DNA from: JAUWCL01 sp964599375
Lineage (GTDB): Bacteria > Krumholzibacteriota > Krumholzibacteriia > Krumholzibacteriales > Krumholzibacteriaceae
Reading direction: 5' to 3'
Length of the DNA: 64,000 bases
Assembly (NCBI GenBank): GCA_964599375.1
Contig: CAZREW010000005.1
Location: 136,074-200,073, forward strand
Shown: in pieces, positions 18,401 through 26,571 of the stretch
How positions within the stretch are numbered: the first letter of the stretch is position 1
Layout: each line of letters begins with the position of its first letter
Notes under the pieces: model-generated
What the model saw: only the letters and a program-made list of their open reading frames with translations
Database searches by the model: none
What the model was told of the DNA's origin: nothing
Program-made: the position numbers and the translations under genes

Positions 18401-18716
18401 CATCGGTCTGATATTGCTTGCCGGTATAGTGGTCAACAACGCGATCGTGCTGATCGACCTGATCAATCAGCTCCGCGACAGCGGGATGGACAAGGTGTCC
18501 GCGATACTCGAGGGCGGCAGGTCGAGGCTTCGTCCGATCCTCATGACGACGCTCACTACAGTTCTCGGCCTTCTCCCCCTGGCGATCGGGATAGGCGAAG
18601 GATCCGAGGTCAGGTCGCCGATGGCGATAACCGTCATCGGGGGGTTGCTCGTGTCGACCCTGCTTACGCTTATAGTTATACCTGTCGTCTACGCTCTGCT
18701 GGACAGGAAGAAATAG
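15486..18716 (+). CDS. RND efflux pump subunit 1 (AcrB/MdtB family)
   Basis: A 1076-residue inner-membrane RND transporter with two repeats of six transmembrane segments and large periplasmic loops. The TM4 motif G-M-L-L-D-N-S-I-V-V-L-E-N has the proton-relay aspartate. A cytoplasmic loop between the two halves is longer than usual, with a basic stretch around residues 505-530 (KKEPPVEPAPRKESRRRVGR) that accounts for the extra length. It sits between the adaptor and a second, different RND subunit, which suggests a heteromeric pump of the MdtB/MdtC kind. The substrate is unknown. Confidence 0.93.
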   Translation: MKIIDISVRRRVTIAMFTLAIILFGAVSFFRLKINLLPELSYPTLTVRTEYPGAAPAEIENLISKPVEEVLGVVKNVNRVSSISRSGQSDVILEFAWGTDMDYASLDVREKLDALELPLDVERPSLLRFDPSLDPVMRFGFYREKAVRADSSAAAGASFDEEELKYLRRFAEEEIKKDLETSLGVAAVKVSGGLEDEIQIFVDQQRLAQLDLPIGELASQIGSENVNLSGGRLKEGTEQFLVRTLNQFGSVEEIADVIVSTKDGASTYLRDIATVRHGYKEREAITRLNGREAVEIAIYKEGDANTVSVAREVEKHLAGVRSTLPGGYSLIKIYDQSTFIRQAINEVVQAAVIGGILAIIILYLFLQNFWATVIISLSIPVSVIATFNLMYGADLTLNIMSLGGIALGIGMLLDNSIVVLENISRHRAMGKSIIDASRDGASEVGKAVTASTLTTVAVFLPLVFVSGISGQLFRDQALTVTFALLASLVVALTLIPMLASLQAKKEPPVEPAPRKESRRRVGRWMSSVGRAVFMTAPVFLTRMLLGIFRGVSRCAKFLIDPLLKIFTRGYTAAEKAYAGMLVWALDHKGRVILIALIIFGATMLLVPRLGIELIPQLSQGEFRVEFRLSPGTPLEATDRAIRTVQSATEDIAGVSTVFSVSGTGNRMDANPEQGGENWGEMNVVLDPGSSREDEERVMALMRKDLHSVPDLQYKFARPTLFTFKTPIEIEVAGFDLRSLRKVSNDISSRLEADPRFADVKSTMKSGHPEIQIRFDREKAAALGFQVFEIADRVVSKVRGDVASRYSWRDRKIDILVRAQESDRNSVDKIRKLIINPESNRPVTLESVAEITLDTGPGEIRRVDQERVALVTANLNYGDLGTAAEDIGSIIRAIPMPTGLGVRIAGQNQEMARSFKSLQFALLLAIFLVYLVMASQFESFLHPFVILFTIPLALIGAVWALLITGSTISVVVFIGLILLAGIVVNNAIVLIDLINQLRDSGMDKVSAILEGGRSRLRPILMTTLTTVLGLLPLAIGIGEGSEVRSPMAITVIGGLLVSTLLTLIVIPVVYALLDRKK

Positions 18717-18728
18717 AGAGTCCGGGAA

Positions 18729-21700
18729 ATGAATCTCACTGAGACATCACTCCGCAGACCGGTCACGACGCTGATGATATTCGTCTGCTTCATCGTACTC
18801 GGCGTGATTTCCGCCAAGCTGCTGCCGATGGAGTTCTTCCCCGACCTTGACGCTCCGTTCATCTTCGTCGACATCCCCTACGCAGGCTCGACCCCGGAAG
18901 AGATAGAACGCCAGATCACGCAGCCCGCCGAAGAGGTCATCGCCACGATCAGCGGTATCAAGAGGATGGAATCGAACTCCCATTCCGGCGGGGCCTGGAT
19001 CCGGCTGAACTTCGACTGGGGAGTGGATACCGACGTGAAGGCACTCGAGGCGAAGGAGAAGCTCGAGGGGATCCGACACCTCTTCCCCGACGACCTCGAG
19101 CGTTTCTTCATCCGGAAGTGGTCGACGGCGGACATGGAGATCCTGACCCTGAGGATCTCGAGCAACCGGGACCTCTCCAACGCCTACGATATGCTCAACA
19201 GGAACGTGAAAAGAAGAATCGAGAGGATCGAGGGCGTCTCGAAGGTCGACCTTTACGGCGTCGAAAAGAAGGAGATCCGAATCAAGCTCTCGGCGGACAG
19301 GATAATAGAGCATGGCATTGACATCGGGCATCTTTCGCAGGTGCTCCGGCGCAGCAACTTCATGGTGACAGCAGGCAAGATAACCGACCACAACCAGCGG
19401 CTCGTCGTAAGGCCGATCGGGGAGTTTCAGTCGGTCGACGAAATCGGGGATATAGTGGTCGGGGAGCCGGACATCAGACTCGGCGATATCGCCACCATCA
19501 CCTTCGAGAAGCCGGAGCAGACCTACGGAAGGCACCTCAACCAGAAATACGCGATCGGCCTCGACGTTTTCAAGGAGGGAGGCGCCAACCTCGTCGCGGT
19601 CACCGACCGGATCATAGAAGAGATAGAGGTCATCAAGGAGATCCCCGAGATGGAGGGGATACAGATCTATTACATGGACAACCTCGCCGATGGGGTCACG
19701 AGTTCGCTTAACGAGGTACTCAAAGCGGGGCTCGTCGGAGGCTCCCTGGCGATCCTGATCCTCTTCTTCTTCCTCAGGCGCCTGTTAACGACCTTCATCG
19801 TGGCGCTCGCCGTACCCCTGTCGCTGATGATCACGCTGACGTTCATGTATTTCAGCGGGCTGACGCTGAACATCCTGTCGATGATGGGGCTGATGCTCGC
19901 GATAGGGATGCTGGTCGATAACGCCGTCGTGGTGACCGAAAGCATCCACCGCCACCAGCTGGCACACCCGGGCTCCCCGGACGCGATCACCAACGGGGTC
20001 AGTGAGGTCTCGATGGCGATCACGGCCGGCACGGCAACCACCGCGATAGTCTTCCTCCCGAACATCGTCAGCGCCGACAACGACATCTCGATCTATCTCA
20101 AGCATATCGGCATAACCATCGTCATCGCTCTCGGCGTCTCCCTGCTGCTTGCACAGACGATCGTCCCCCTCCTCTCGTCGAAGATAAAGCCGCCCAGGCC
20201 ACACACGAAAAAGACCGTCATAGACAGGCTCATAAAGAACTACGCGACGGCTCTCGACTGGACGATGCGCCACCGCAAGGCGACCGTCTGGATCATCATC
20301 GGCCTTCTTCTGAGCGTCGCGATCCCGATGAAATTCGTGAAGACGGAGATGTTCGGCGAGCCTGAGGACAGGCGCATAAGGCTCCACTACCACATAAACG
20401 GAAACTATACGGTCGAGAGAGTCGAGGCGGCAGTCAACGAGTACGAGGAATATCTCTTCGGGAACCAGAAGAAGTTCGAGATCGAATCGATATACAGCTA
20501 CTTCCAGGGCGACTACGCGATGTCGACGATCCTGCTGATAAAGGGCAAGGGAGCGAAAAAATCGACCGAGGAGATCAAGGACGAGATCAAGGAGGGCCTG
20601 CCCAGGCTGGCTATCGCTGATCCCTCCTTCACCTGGCGCGACCAGGGGGGCGGCGGGACCTCGATCCGGGTGCGCCTGACGGGCAAGTCGAGCGACAGGC
20701 TGGTGCAGCTGTCGCGCGATGTCGCCTGGACGCTGGAACAGCTCCCCGGATTCTCGGATGTACGCTCGGAAGCGGAGATAGGCGAGAAGGAGGTCCAGGT
20801 AGTCGTCGACCGGCAAAGGGCGCGGCAGTACGGGTTCTCCACCGGTGAGATCGCCCAGGTGATATCGGCGGCGATGCGGGGTGTCAACCTCAGAAAGATG
20901 CACGGGGAGTCAGGCGAGATCGATATCCGCCTCGAGTTCCGGGAGGAGGACAGGGAGACCCTCGAACAGCTGAAGAACCTGCCACTGCACTCGAGAAACG
21001 GCACTACCGTCAAGCTCGCATCACTGGCCGATTTTCAGATACGGCGTGGCCCCCGCAATATATTCCGGGAAGACAGGACGACCTCGCTTGGAGTCACGGC
21101 GAACCTTACGGACGTAACAAAGGGCGACGCGCAGAAGATGATCTCCGGCGTGCTCGGAAAATACAACTTTCCGGTGGGATATTCCTGGAATTTCGGCGAG
21201 AGCTTCGATCACGAGCAGGAAGCGATGCAGACGATGCTTATCAATCTCATGCTCGCGCTGGCGCTGATCTACTTCATTATGGCTTCCCTTTTCGAGTCGC
21301 TCCTTTTCCCCACCGCGATCTGGACACAGATCATCTTCTCCATAGTCGGCGTCTACTGGTTCTACCTGTTCACGGGGACGAAGATGTCGCTCATGGGGAT
21401 GATCGGGATCCTCATATTGATCGGTGTCGTAGTCAACAACGGCATCGTGCTAGTGGACCACATCAATCATCTGCGAGACCAGGGCATGAGCCGGGAGAGC
21501 GCCATCGTGCAGGCGGGAAGGGACCGCCTTCGTCCGATCCTGATGACAGCCGGCACGACGGTGCTGAGCCTTGTGCCGCTATGTATAGTAAAAACGGAGA
21601 TAGGTGGGAACGGCCCCCCGTATTATCCTATGGCACGCGCGATAGTCGGCGGGCTGACCTTTTCAACAGTTATCACTCTACTTGTCCTGCCGACGATATA

Positions 21701-21806
21701 TTCGCTGCTGGACGACCTTAGAAACTGGTCCCGCAGGGTGGTAGCAAGGGCCAGGGGCGCTCGGACAGAGTCGTCCCTGAAATCTGAACGGAGGTTGTCG
21801 ATATGA
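18729..21806 (+). CDS. RND efflux pump subunit 2 (AcrB/MdtC family)
   Basis: A 1025-residue RND transporter, clearly related to the upstream subunit but divergent in sequence. The TM4 motif is G-M-L-V-D-N-A-V-V-V-T-E-S, with Thr where the first subunit has Leu. It starts 12 bases after the previous stop and overlaps the next gene by ATGA. Two non-identical RND proteins sharing one adaptor is the arrangement of MdtABC. A role in exporting lipophilic compounds or metals is inference. Confidence 0.92.
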   Translation: MNLTETSLRRPVTTLMIFVCFIVLGVISAKLLPMEFFPDLDAPFIFVDIPYAGSTPEEIERQITQPAEEVIATISGIKRMESNSHSGGAWIRLNFDWGVDTDVKALEAKEKLEGIRHLFPDDLERFFIRKWSTADMEILTLRISSNRDLSNAYDMLNRNVKRRIERIEGVSKVDLYGVEKKEIRIKLSADRIIEHGIDIGHLSQVLRRSNFMVTAGKITDHNQRLVVRPIGEFQSVDEIGDIVVGEPDIRLGDIATITFEKPEQTYGRHLNQKYAIGLDVFKEGGANLVAVTDRIIEEIEVIKEIPEMEGIQIYYMDNLADGVTSSLNEVLKAGLVGGSLAILILFFFLRRLLTTFIVALAVPLSLMITLTFMYFSGLTLNILSMMGLMLAIGMLVDNAVVVTESIHRHQLAHPGSPDAITNGVSEVSMAITAGTATTAIVFLPNIVSADNDISIYLKHIGITIVIALGVSLLLAQTIVPLLSSKIKPPRPHTKKTVIDRLIKNYATALDWTMRHRKATVWIIIGLLLSVAIPMKFVKTEMFGEPEDRRIRLHYHINGNYTVERVEAAVNEYEEYLFGNQKKFEIESIYSYFQGDYAMSTILLIKGKGAKKSTEEIKDEIKEGLPRLAIADPSFTWRDQGGGGTSIRVRLTGKSSDRLVQLSRDVAWTLEQLPGFSDVRSEAEIGEKEVQVVVDRQRARQYGFSTGEIAQVISAAMRGVNLRKMHGESGEIDIRLEFREEDRETLEQLKNLPLHSRNGTTVKLASLADFQIRRGPRNIFREDRTTSLGVTANLTDVTKGDAQKMISGVLGKYNFPVGYSWNFGESFDHEQEAMQTMLINLMLALALIYFIMASLFESLLFPTAIWTQIIFSIVGVYWFYLFTGTKMSLMGMIGILILIGVVVNNGIVLVDHINHLRDQGMSRESAIVQAGRDRLRPILMTAGTTVLSLVPLCIVKTEIGGNGPPYYPMARAIVGGLTFSTVITLLVLPTIYSLLDDLRNWSRRVVARARGARTESSLKSERRLSI

Positions 21807-23032
21807 AGAAACTCGTAGCGGCCGGCCTGGTCCTGATCCTCGCCAGTATATTGTCAGTCCCATCGTTCGCGGACGGCCGGGGTAGAATCTACGGCAGGGT
21901 CATCACGTCTGACGGAGAAAAGTACGAGGGACTCATCAGATGGGACAAGAACGAGGCCTCGTGGGTCGACATGCTCGACTGCTCGAAGGAACTCAAGCCG
22001 TCCAGACGGCGGGGCAGGGACGACGAGCATGTCAAATCGATCTATGTCTTCGGCGTCAGGGTCGGCAAGGTCAGGACGAAGGGTGGATACGACATCACAT
22101 CGGCCAGTTGCGCCGTAGCGTTCGGCCATCTCGAGGCGATAGAATTCGTCGATGACGACGCGGCCCGCCTGATCTTCAAGTCCGGTGAAAAACTCGAAGT
22201 AAAAGCCAGCTCGACCGATATCGGCGACAACATACGGGGCATAGTCGTCGAGGATCCGGACAGGGGCAGGATAGAGCTCGGCTGGGATGACATCGACAGG
22301 GTGGAATTCAGCCAGGGCGGGTATGAGCTGAGCTCCGCCTTCGGAGAAAGGCTCTACGGTACGTTGACGACACGGCAGGACGATACGTTCACAGGATGGG
22401 TCTGCTGGGACGCCGACGAGACACTCTCCGAAGACATCCTCGACGGCGAATACCGTAACCGCGACCGCGAGATCCCCTTCGGAGACATAAGGTCGATAGA
22501 GCGCCGCAGCTCGAGCGGAGCGCGCGTCACCCTCAAGAACGGCGATGAATTCACGCTGAAGGGAACCAACGACGTGAACAGTTCCAACAGGGGTATATCG
22601 ATCTTCGTGGATAATTTCGGGGTCGTAAAGGCCCGCTGGGACGAATTCGACCGCCTGGATTTCGAGGAGGCACCCGAGCCTGTCGAATACGACCGCTTCG
22701 ACGGGGGAAGGCTTCTCAGAGGCACGGCTTATACCGATTCTGGCGAGTCATACACCGGCTACATCAGGTGGGACGACGACGAGGAGTATACATGGGAGAT
22801 AATCGACACCGAGTTCAAGGGAGTCGAGATGGATATAGAGCTGGGCAACATAAGCTCGATACGCCGCAAGGGTTGCTGCTCGGCCGTCATCACCCTGTGG
22901 GACGGGCACGAGTTCAAGGTCAAGGGCTCGAACGACGTCGATGATGAGAACAAGGGGATCTATGTGACTCTCGATTCGGACGAGGAGATAGAAATAGACT
23001 GGAGCGATCTCGACTACGTCGAGTTCAAGTGA
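21803..23032 (+). CDS. Exported protein with three tandem repeats, coupled to RND pump
   Basis: A 409-residue protein of no recognised family. A signal peptide (1-23, cut after S-F-A) is followed by three copies of a roughly 110-150-residue unit (about 25-178, 180-295, 300-409). Each unit opens with a G-x-(4)-D/G-x-x-y-x-G-x-x-x-W-D strand pair and ends in a turn like T-N-D-V-N, then W-D-x-(h)-D-x-(h)-x-F. The units are acidic and look all-beta. The start overlaps the stop of the pump gene by four bases, so it is made with the pump. It may be a periplasmic accessory factor; this is inference. Confidence 0.75.
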   Translation: MKKLVAAGLVLILASILSVPSFADGRGRIYGRVITSDGEKYEGLIRWDKNEASWVDMLDCSKELKPSRRRGRDDEHVKSIYVFGVRVGKVRTKGGYDITSASCAVAFGHLEAIEFVDDDAARLIFKSGEKLEVKASSTDIGDNIRGIVVEDPDRGRIELGWDDIDRVEFSQGGYELSSAFGERLYGTLTTRQDDTFTGWVCWDADETLSEDILDGEYRNRDREIPFGDIRSIERRSSSGARVTLKNGDEFTLKGTNDVNSSNRGISIFVDNFGVVKARWDEFDRLDFEEAPEPVEYDRFDGGRLLRGTAYTDSGESYTGYIRWDDDEEYTWEIIDTEFKGVEMDIELGNISSIRRKGCCSAVITLWDGHEFKVKGSNDVDDENKGIYVTLDSDEEIEIDWSDLDYVEFK

Positions 23033-23057
23033 CACGGTCACTCGCCTCGCATAATTC

Positions 23058-23087
23058 TTGACATCTTTCGGGCCTGTAGAGGATAGT
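23058..23087 (+). promoter_or_regulatory. Sigma70-like promoter
   Basis: TTGACA at 23058-23063, an 18-base spacer, then GATAGT at 23082-23087. It lies about 57 bases before the start of the small barrel protein and just after the efflux operon, so it likely starts a new transcript. Confidence 0.5.
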
Positions 23088-23143
23088 CTCAGGAAGGAAT
23101 CGCAAAGGCAGTGGACCGGGACCGAACGAAAGGCGGAGGAGCT

Positions 23144-23710
23144 ATGGGCAAAGCGCGTTGTCTCGTGATCATCGGGTTGCTGATACTCATGACATCGATG
23201 AGTGTTCCCGCAGCGGCACAGGTCAGCACGGGTGGAGAACCACCGCACAAGAACCTCATAACGACCAATCCTTTCCTTCTGCTTTTCAGCTGGTGGAACG
23301 TCGAATACGAGCACCTGATGGGACCGAACTTCAGTCTCGGCCTCGCCGGATCGTACAGCTCGTTCGAAGATGACGAATCTGATTTTGACGCGGCGAAATC
23401 GAAATACTACAGCGGATACGTAATAGGACGCTACTACCCGTCGGCCAAGGCGCCCTCAGGATTCTACTTCGGGGGCAGACTCGGGATGACGTCCGTCGAG
23501 ATAGACTACTTCGACAATTCCGACACAGAGAAAGGCACGACCTACGGTTTCGGCCTTGACGTGGGTTACACATGGCTGCTCGGCGCGAATCAGAATTTCG
23601 CGATAAGCGTGGGCGCGGGCGCCACAAGGCTGTTCGGCGGCGATCTCGAGGACGACGTTGTCGGCTTCCTGCCGATCATCAGGCTCGTAAATATAGGAGT
23701 CGCCTTCTAG
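23144..23710 (+). CDS. Small outer-membrane beta-barrel protein
   Basis: A 188-residue exported protein, start ATG at 23144 with GGCGGAGGA upstream (the frame extends further to 23111 but without a ribosome site). The signal peptide ends at about A-A-A-Q. The mature part alternates polar and hydrophobic residues in about eight strands and ends in V-A-F, as outer-membrane barrels do. It resembles DUF3575/OmpX-type small barrels. The function is unknown. Confidence 0.7.
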   Translation: MGKARCLVIIGLLILMTSMSVPAAAQVSTGGEPPHKNLITTNPFLLLFSWWNVEYEHLMGPNFSLGLAGSYSSFEDDESDFDAAKSKYYSGYVIGRYYPSAKAPSGFYFGGRLGMTSVEIDYFDNSDTEKGTTYGFGLDVGYTWLLGANQNFAISVGAGATRLFGGDLEDDVVGFLPIIRLVNIGVAF

Positions 23711-23720
23711 AGACCTTAGG

Positions 23721-25148
23721 ATGATATCTCGCAGAATACTCGAAAGCTCCTCCGTAAAGGAGCTCTACCGCCTCATGCTGGAGAACCGGCTTTCGAGGAA
23801 GATCCTCATCGATATCGTCAGCAGGCGCCTTTACAACACTCTCGTCGTGAAAAACGAAGACGGCAGGCCGCGGGGCGTGCAGGAGCTAAAGCACGCCTAC
23901 ATGATGGCCCTGTTTCACGGGTTCCACAGGGCGATGACGAGCGGATACATATCTAAAAAAGTCCTCGACCGGCTTCTTGGCTCCGTTCTGGAAAACATCG
24001 TCATAAACGAAAAGCGCGAGGGTCCGTCTGTCGAACACGATCCTCTCGTCCTTGTCGTAAGCCCTACCGGGACCTGCAACCTGAAGTGCGAAGGGTGCTA
24101 CGCGGCGAGCGACCCGGGCAAGCACGGCAGCCTCTCCTGGGATGTCTTCGACAGGATAGTCTCCGAGAAGAGGGATCTGTGGGACTCGCACCTGACGATC
24201 GTCTCAGGCGGAGAGCCGTTCCTCTGGCGGGACGGAGAACGGGGAATACTCGACCTCGCCGGGAAGCATCCTGACGAATACTTCATGACGTACACGAACG
24301 GCACCCTGATCGACGAGGACACGGCCGCGAGGATGGGCGAGCTCGGGAACCTCACCCCCGCCCTCTCCCTCGAGGGGTTTGAGACAGAGACAGACGCGCG
24401 AAGGGGACGCGGCGTATTCAGAAAGATCCTCGAGACCTTCGAAAGGCTTCGCCGTCGCGGCGTCCCGTTCGGGGTATCGATCACCCCTACCAACCGGAAC
24501 TGGGACCTTCTCACGAGCGACGAGTTTCTCGATTTCTGCGTCGAGGAGCAGGGTGCCGTCTACATCTGGTGCTTCCAGTATATGCCTATCGGGCGCGATC
24601 CCGACCTCAGCCTGATGATAACCCCGGAGAACCGCCTCGAGATGCTCAAGAGGACCAGGCGGATAGTGTTCGAGAAGAAGATCCTGTTCGCCGATTTCTG
24701 GAACAGCGGGATAGCGAGTTACGGATGTATAAGCGCAGGGCGCGCCGGCGGCCAGTTCTACATAGACTGGAACGGCGACGTCACGCCGTGCGTCTTCGTC
24801 CCGTACGCGGTGGACAACATCTACGACGTGTTCAGAAGGGGGGACGACCTCTCGTCACTGCTTGCGACACCGTTCTTCCGCAGGATCCACGAATGGCAGT
24901 ACGAGTACGGGTTCGGTCAGCCTGCCCGCCTCGTAGGGAACTGGCTCTGCCCCTGTCCGATAAGGGACCATTTCGGCAAGCTCCGTGCCGCCGCCCTGGA
25001 GACCGGCGCCAGGCCGATCAACGAGGCCGCCGCGGAAGCGCTGGAGGATCCCGGATATCACCGGGTCATGGAAGAATACGCCGCCGGCTACCGCAAGCTG
25101 AGCGATCCGGTCTGGGAGAAGGAGTTCGCGGACCGGGGCGCTGAATAA
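23721..25148 (+). CDS. Radical SAM protein with SPASM-like C-terminus
   Basis: A 475-residue radical SAM enzyme. Cluster cysteines are 119, 123 and 126 (C-N-L-K-C-E-G-C), followed by SGGEPFLW. After the barrel there are further cysteines (SYGC, TPC and the W-L-C-P-C-P motif) spaced like a SPASM/twitch domain that binds extra iron-sulfur clusters. The N-terminal 100 residues are helical. The substrate is not known, and no precursor peptide gene is visible next to it. It starts 10 bases after the small barrel gene. The AGG near the start is a weak ribosome site. Confidence 0.82.
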   Translation: MISRRILESSSVKELYRLMLENRLSRKILIDIVSRRLYNTLVVKNEDGRPRGVQELKHAYMMALFHGFHRAMTSGYISKKVLDRLLGSVLENIVINEKREGPSVEHDPLVLVVSPTGTCNLKCEGCYAASDPGKHGSLSWDVFDRIVSEKRDLWDSHLTIVSGGEPFLWRDGERGILDLAGKHPDEYFMTYTNGTLIDEDTAARMGELGNLTPALSLEGFETETDARRGRGVFRKILETFERLRRRGVPFGVSITPTNRNWDLLTSDEFLDFCVEEQGAVYIWCFQYMPIGRDPDLSLMITPENRLEMLKRTRRIVFEKKILFADFWNSGIASYGCISAGRAGGQFYIDWNGDVTPCVFVPYAVDNIYDVFRRGDDLSSLLATPFFRRIHEWQYEYGFGQPARLVGNWLCPCPIRDHFGKLRAAALETGARPINEAAAEALEDPGYHRVMEEYAAGYRKLSDPVWEKEFADRGAE

Positions 25149-25197
25149 TGCCACATCCACCCCTTCCTGAAAGATCTCTCCGGGATCCCCCGGCATC

Positions 25198-25221
25198 TTG
25201 CCAGAATCTGGCAAATCTTTT
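25198..25221 (+). terminator. Hairpin terminator after the radical SAM gene
   Basis: TTGCCAG, loop AAT, CTGGCAA, then ATCTTTT. The stem is seven perfect pairs and is followed by a T-rich tail. A second, GC-rich perfect hairpin without a T tail follows at 25233-25256. Confidence 0.6.
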
Positions 25222-25264
25222 AATGGCTTTGGTTCCCGGCGGCCACCCGCCGGGAAAGAGCCTG

Positions 25265-25293
25265 TTGACATACCCTTTCCGGTGCAATATCAT
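25265..25293 (+). promoter_or_regulatory. Sigma70-like promoter of the TPP-riboswitch transcript
   Basis: TTGACA at 25265-25270, exactly 17 bases, then TATCAT at 25288-25293. The predicted transcript start near 25300 is right at the beginning of the riboswitch. Confidence 0.75.
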
Positions 25294-25301
25294 CCCACCG
25301 G

Positions 25302-25406
25302 ATAAAGACCCGGGGAGCCCCTGACCCGCGATGCCGGGGCTGAGAACCTGGAGTAGATCCGGGGACCCGTAGAACCTGATCAGGCCAGCACCTGCGGAGG
25401 GAGCGA
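25302..25406 (+). promoter_or_regulatory. TPP riboswitch (THI element)
   Basis: The leader carries the conserved blocks of the thiamine-pyrophosphate aptamer in the right order: CCGGGGAGCCC, CTGAGA at 25340-25345, ACCCGTAGAACCTGATC around 25365-25381, and TGCGGAGGGA at 25393-25402. The last block is both the 3' strand of helix P1 and the Shine-Dalgarno site, with the start codon only six bases further. TPP binding would therefore hide the ribosome site, so control is most likely at translation initiation. Confidence 0.93.
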
Positions 25407-25408
25407 AA

Positions 25409-26449
25409 ATGGAACAGGAAAGACTTCCCGAACTCGGCAAGATCCACCCGCAGTTCTTCGATCGTGTGATCTACCCGCGCCTCGGAGTGCCCGGAGGCGA
25501 CATCATAATCGGCCCGCGCCACGGCGTTGATTACGGGGTGATTCGCGTCGGCGGCAAGGCGATCGCGATGTCGACCGATCCCTTCTTCATAGTTCCCTCG
25601 CTCGGCTTCGCCAGGGCGGCCTGGTTCGGATTTCACATCATCTTCTGCGACGTCGCCGTCTCCGGCCTCCCCCCGAGATATCTCGCCATAGACCTCAACC
25701 TCCCGCCGGAGATGACCGAGGAGCAGATCGAGGAGATGTGGAATACGGTGCACGAGGAGTCGGTCAAGTACGGCATAAGCGTCGTCACTGGCCACACCGC
25801 CCGCTACACGGGCTGCGACTACCCCATGGTAGGCGGAGCTACGGCTGTCGCCGTCGGCGAAGAATCGGACTTGAGGGGCCCGCACAGGGCGCAGGCCGGG
25901 GACAGGATAGTGATAACCAAGGGGCCGGCGGTCGAAGCGACCGGCCTGCTGGCCGCGCTATTCCCGGAGAGGTTCATCTCGGCCGGCGGGGAGGATTTCC
26001 AGAGGGACGCCGCCGCGGTCTTCGACCAGATGTCGGTCCTCGACGAATGCGCGATCTCGAGGAAATTCCCCGGCGTGCATGTAATGCACGACGCGACGGA
26101 ATGCGGCATCCTGGGCGGGCTTTACGAGATGGCCAGGGCCGGCTCCTACGGCCTGAGGATCGAGCTGGACCTGATACCGGTGCTGCCAGTGATCCGCAGG
26201 ACGGCGGACCTTTTTGGCTTCGACATGTTCAGCGCCATCAGCGAAGGGACGCTCCTGGCGATCGTCGCTCCTGAAGAGGCGGAAGGGCTGGTCGCCGCCC
26301 TCGGCGAGGGCGGTATACCCGCCGCTGTCTGCGGGGAGGTCGTGCCTGAAAGTGATGGCCTCAGGCTCGTTCGGGGCGGCGCGGAGACAACACTGGAACA
26401 CCCGGTGACGGATCCATACTGGGCCCTGGCCGCGGAGTTCTCCGGCTAA
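25409..26449 (+). CDS. PurM/HypE/ThiL-superfamily ATP-binding protein under TPP control
   Basis: A 346-residue protein with the AIR-synthase (PurM) N-terminal and C-terminal domains, shared by PurM, ThiL (thiamine-monophosphate kinase), SelD and HypE. Visible marks are the S-T-D-P-F acidic motif (about 52-56), VSGHTARY-like TGHTARYTG, and the glycine-rich MHDATECGILGGL. It is not a textbook ThiL. The TPP riboswitch directly ahead makes a thiamine role likely, possibly an alternative TMP kinase or a thiamine salvage enzyme. That function is inference from regulation. It is apparently transcribed alone. Confidence 0.75.
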   Translation: MEQERLPELGKIHPQFFDRVIYPRLGVPGGDIIIGPRHGVDYGVIRVGGKAIAMSTDPFFIVPSLGFARAAWFGFHIIFCDVAVSGLPPRYLAIDLNLPPEMTEEQIEEMWNTVHEESVKYGISVVTGHTARYTGCDYPMVGGATAVAVGEESDLRGPHRAQAGDRIVITKGPAVEATGLLAALFPERFISAGGEDFQRDAAAVFDQMSVLDECAISRKFPGVHVMHDATECGILGGLYEMARAGSYGLRIELDLIPVLPVIRRTADLFGFDMFSAISEGTLLAIVAPEEAEGLVAALGEGGIPAAVCGEVVPESDGLRLVRGGAETTLEHPVTDPYWALAAEFSG

Positions 26450-26535
26450 AACCCGCCGCGAACAGGTCGAGATAGAGCCCTGCAACGGTAAGATCGGCCC
26501 AGCTCTTTAATGGTGATACGCCTCAGGAGAAATGC

Positions 26536-26565
26536 CTGCACGGAGGTTCTGTCTCCCCCGTGCAG
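26536..26565. terminator. Hairpin between convergent genes
   Basis: CTGCACGG at 26536-26543 pairs with CCGTGCAG at 26558-26565, with a further GAG/CTC pairing inside. The plus-strand tail is AAAGGATTATTTCTT and the minus-strand tail GCATTTCTCC, so it may serve both the PurM-like gene and the DUF378 gene. Confidence 0.45.
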
Positions 26566-26571
26566 AAAGGA

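Noticed and set aside
25233..25256. Second terminator before the TPP riboswitch
   Set aside because: TTCCCGGCGG/CCGCCGGGAA is a perfect stem, but neither strand has a T tract after it; the better candidate is the hairpin at 25198-25221.
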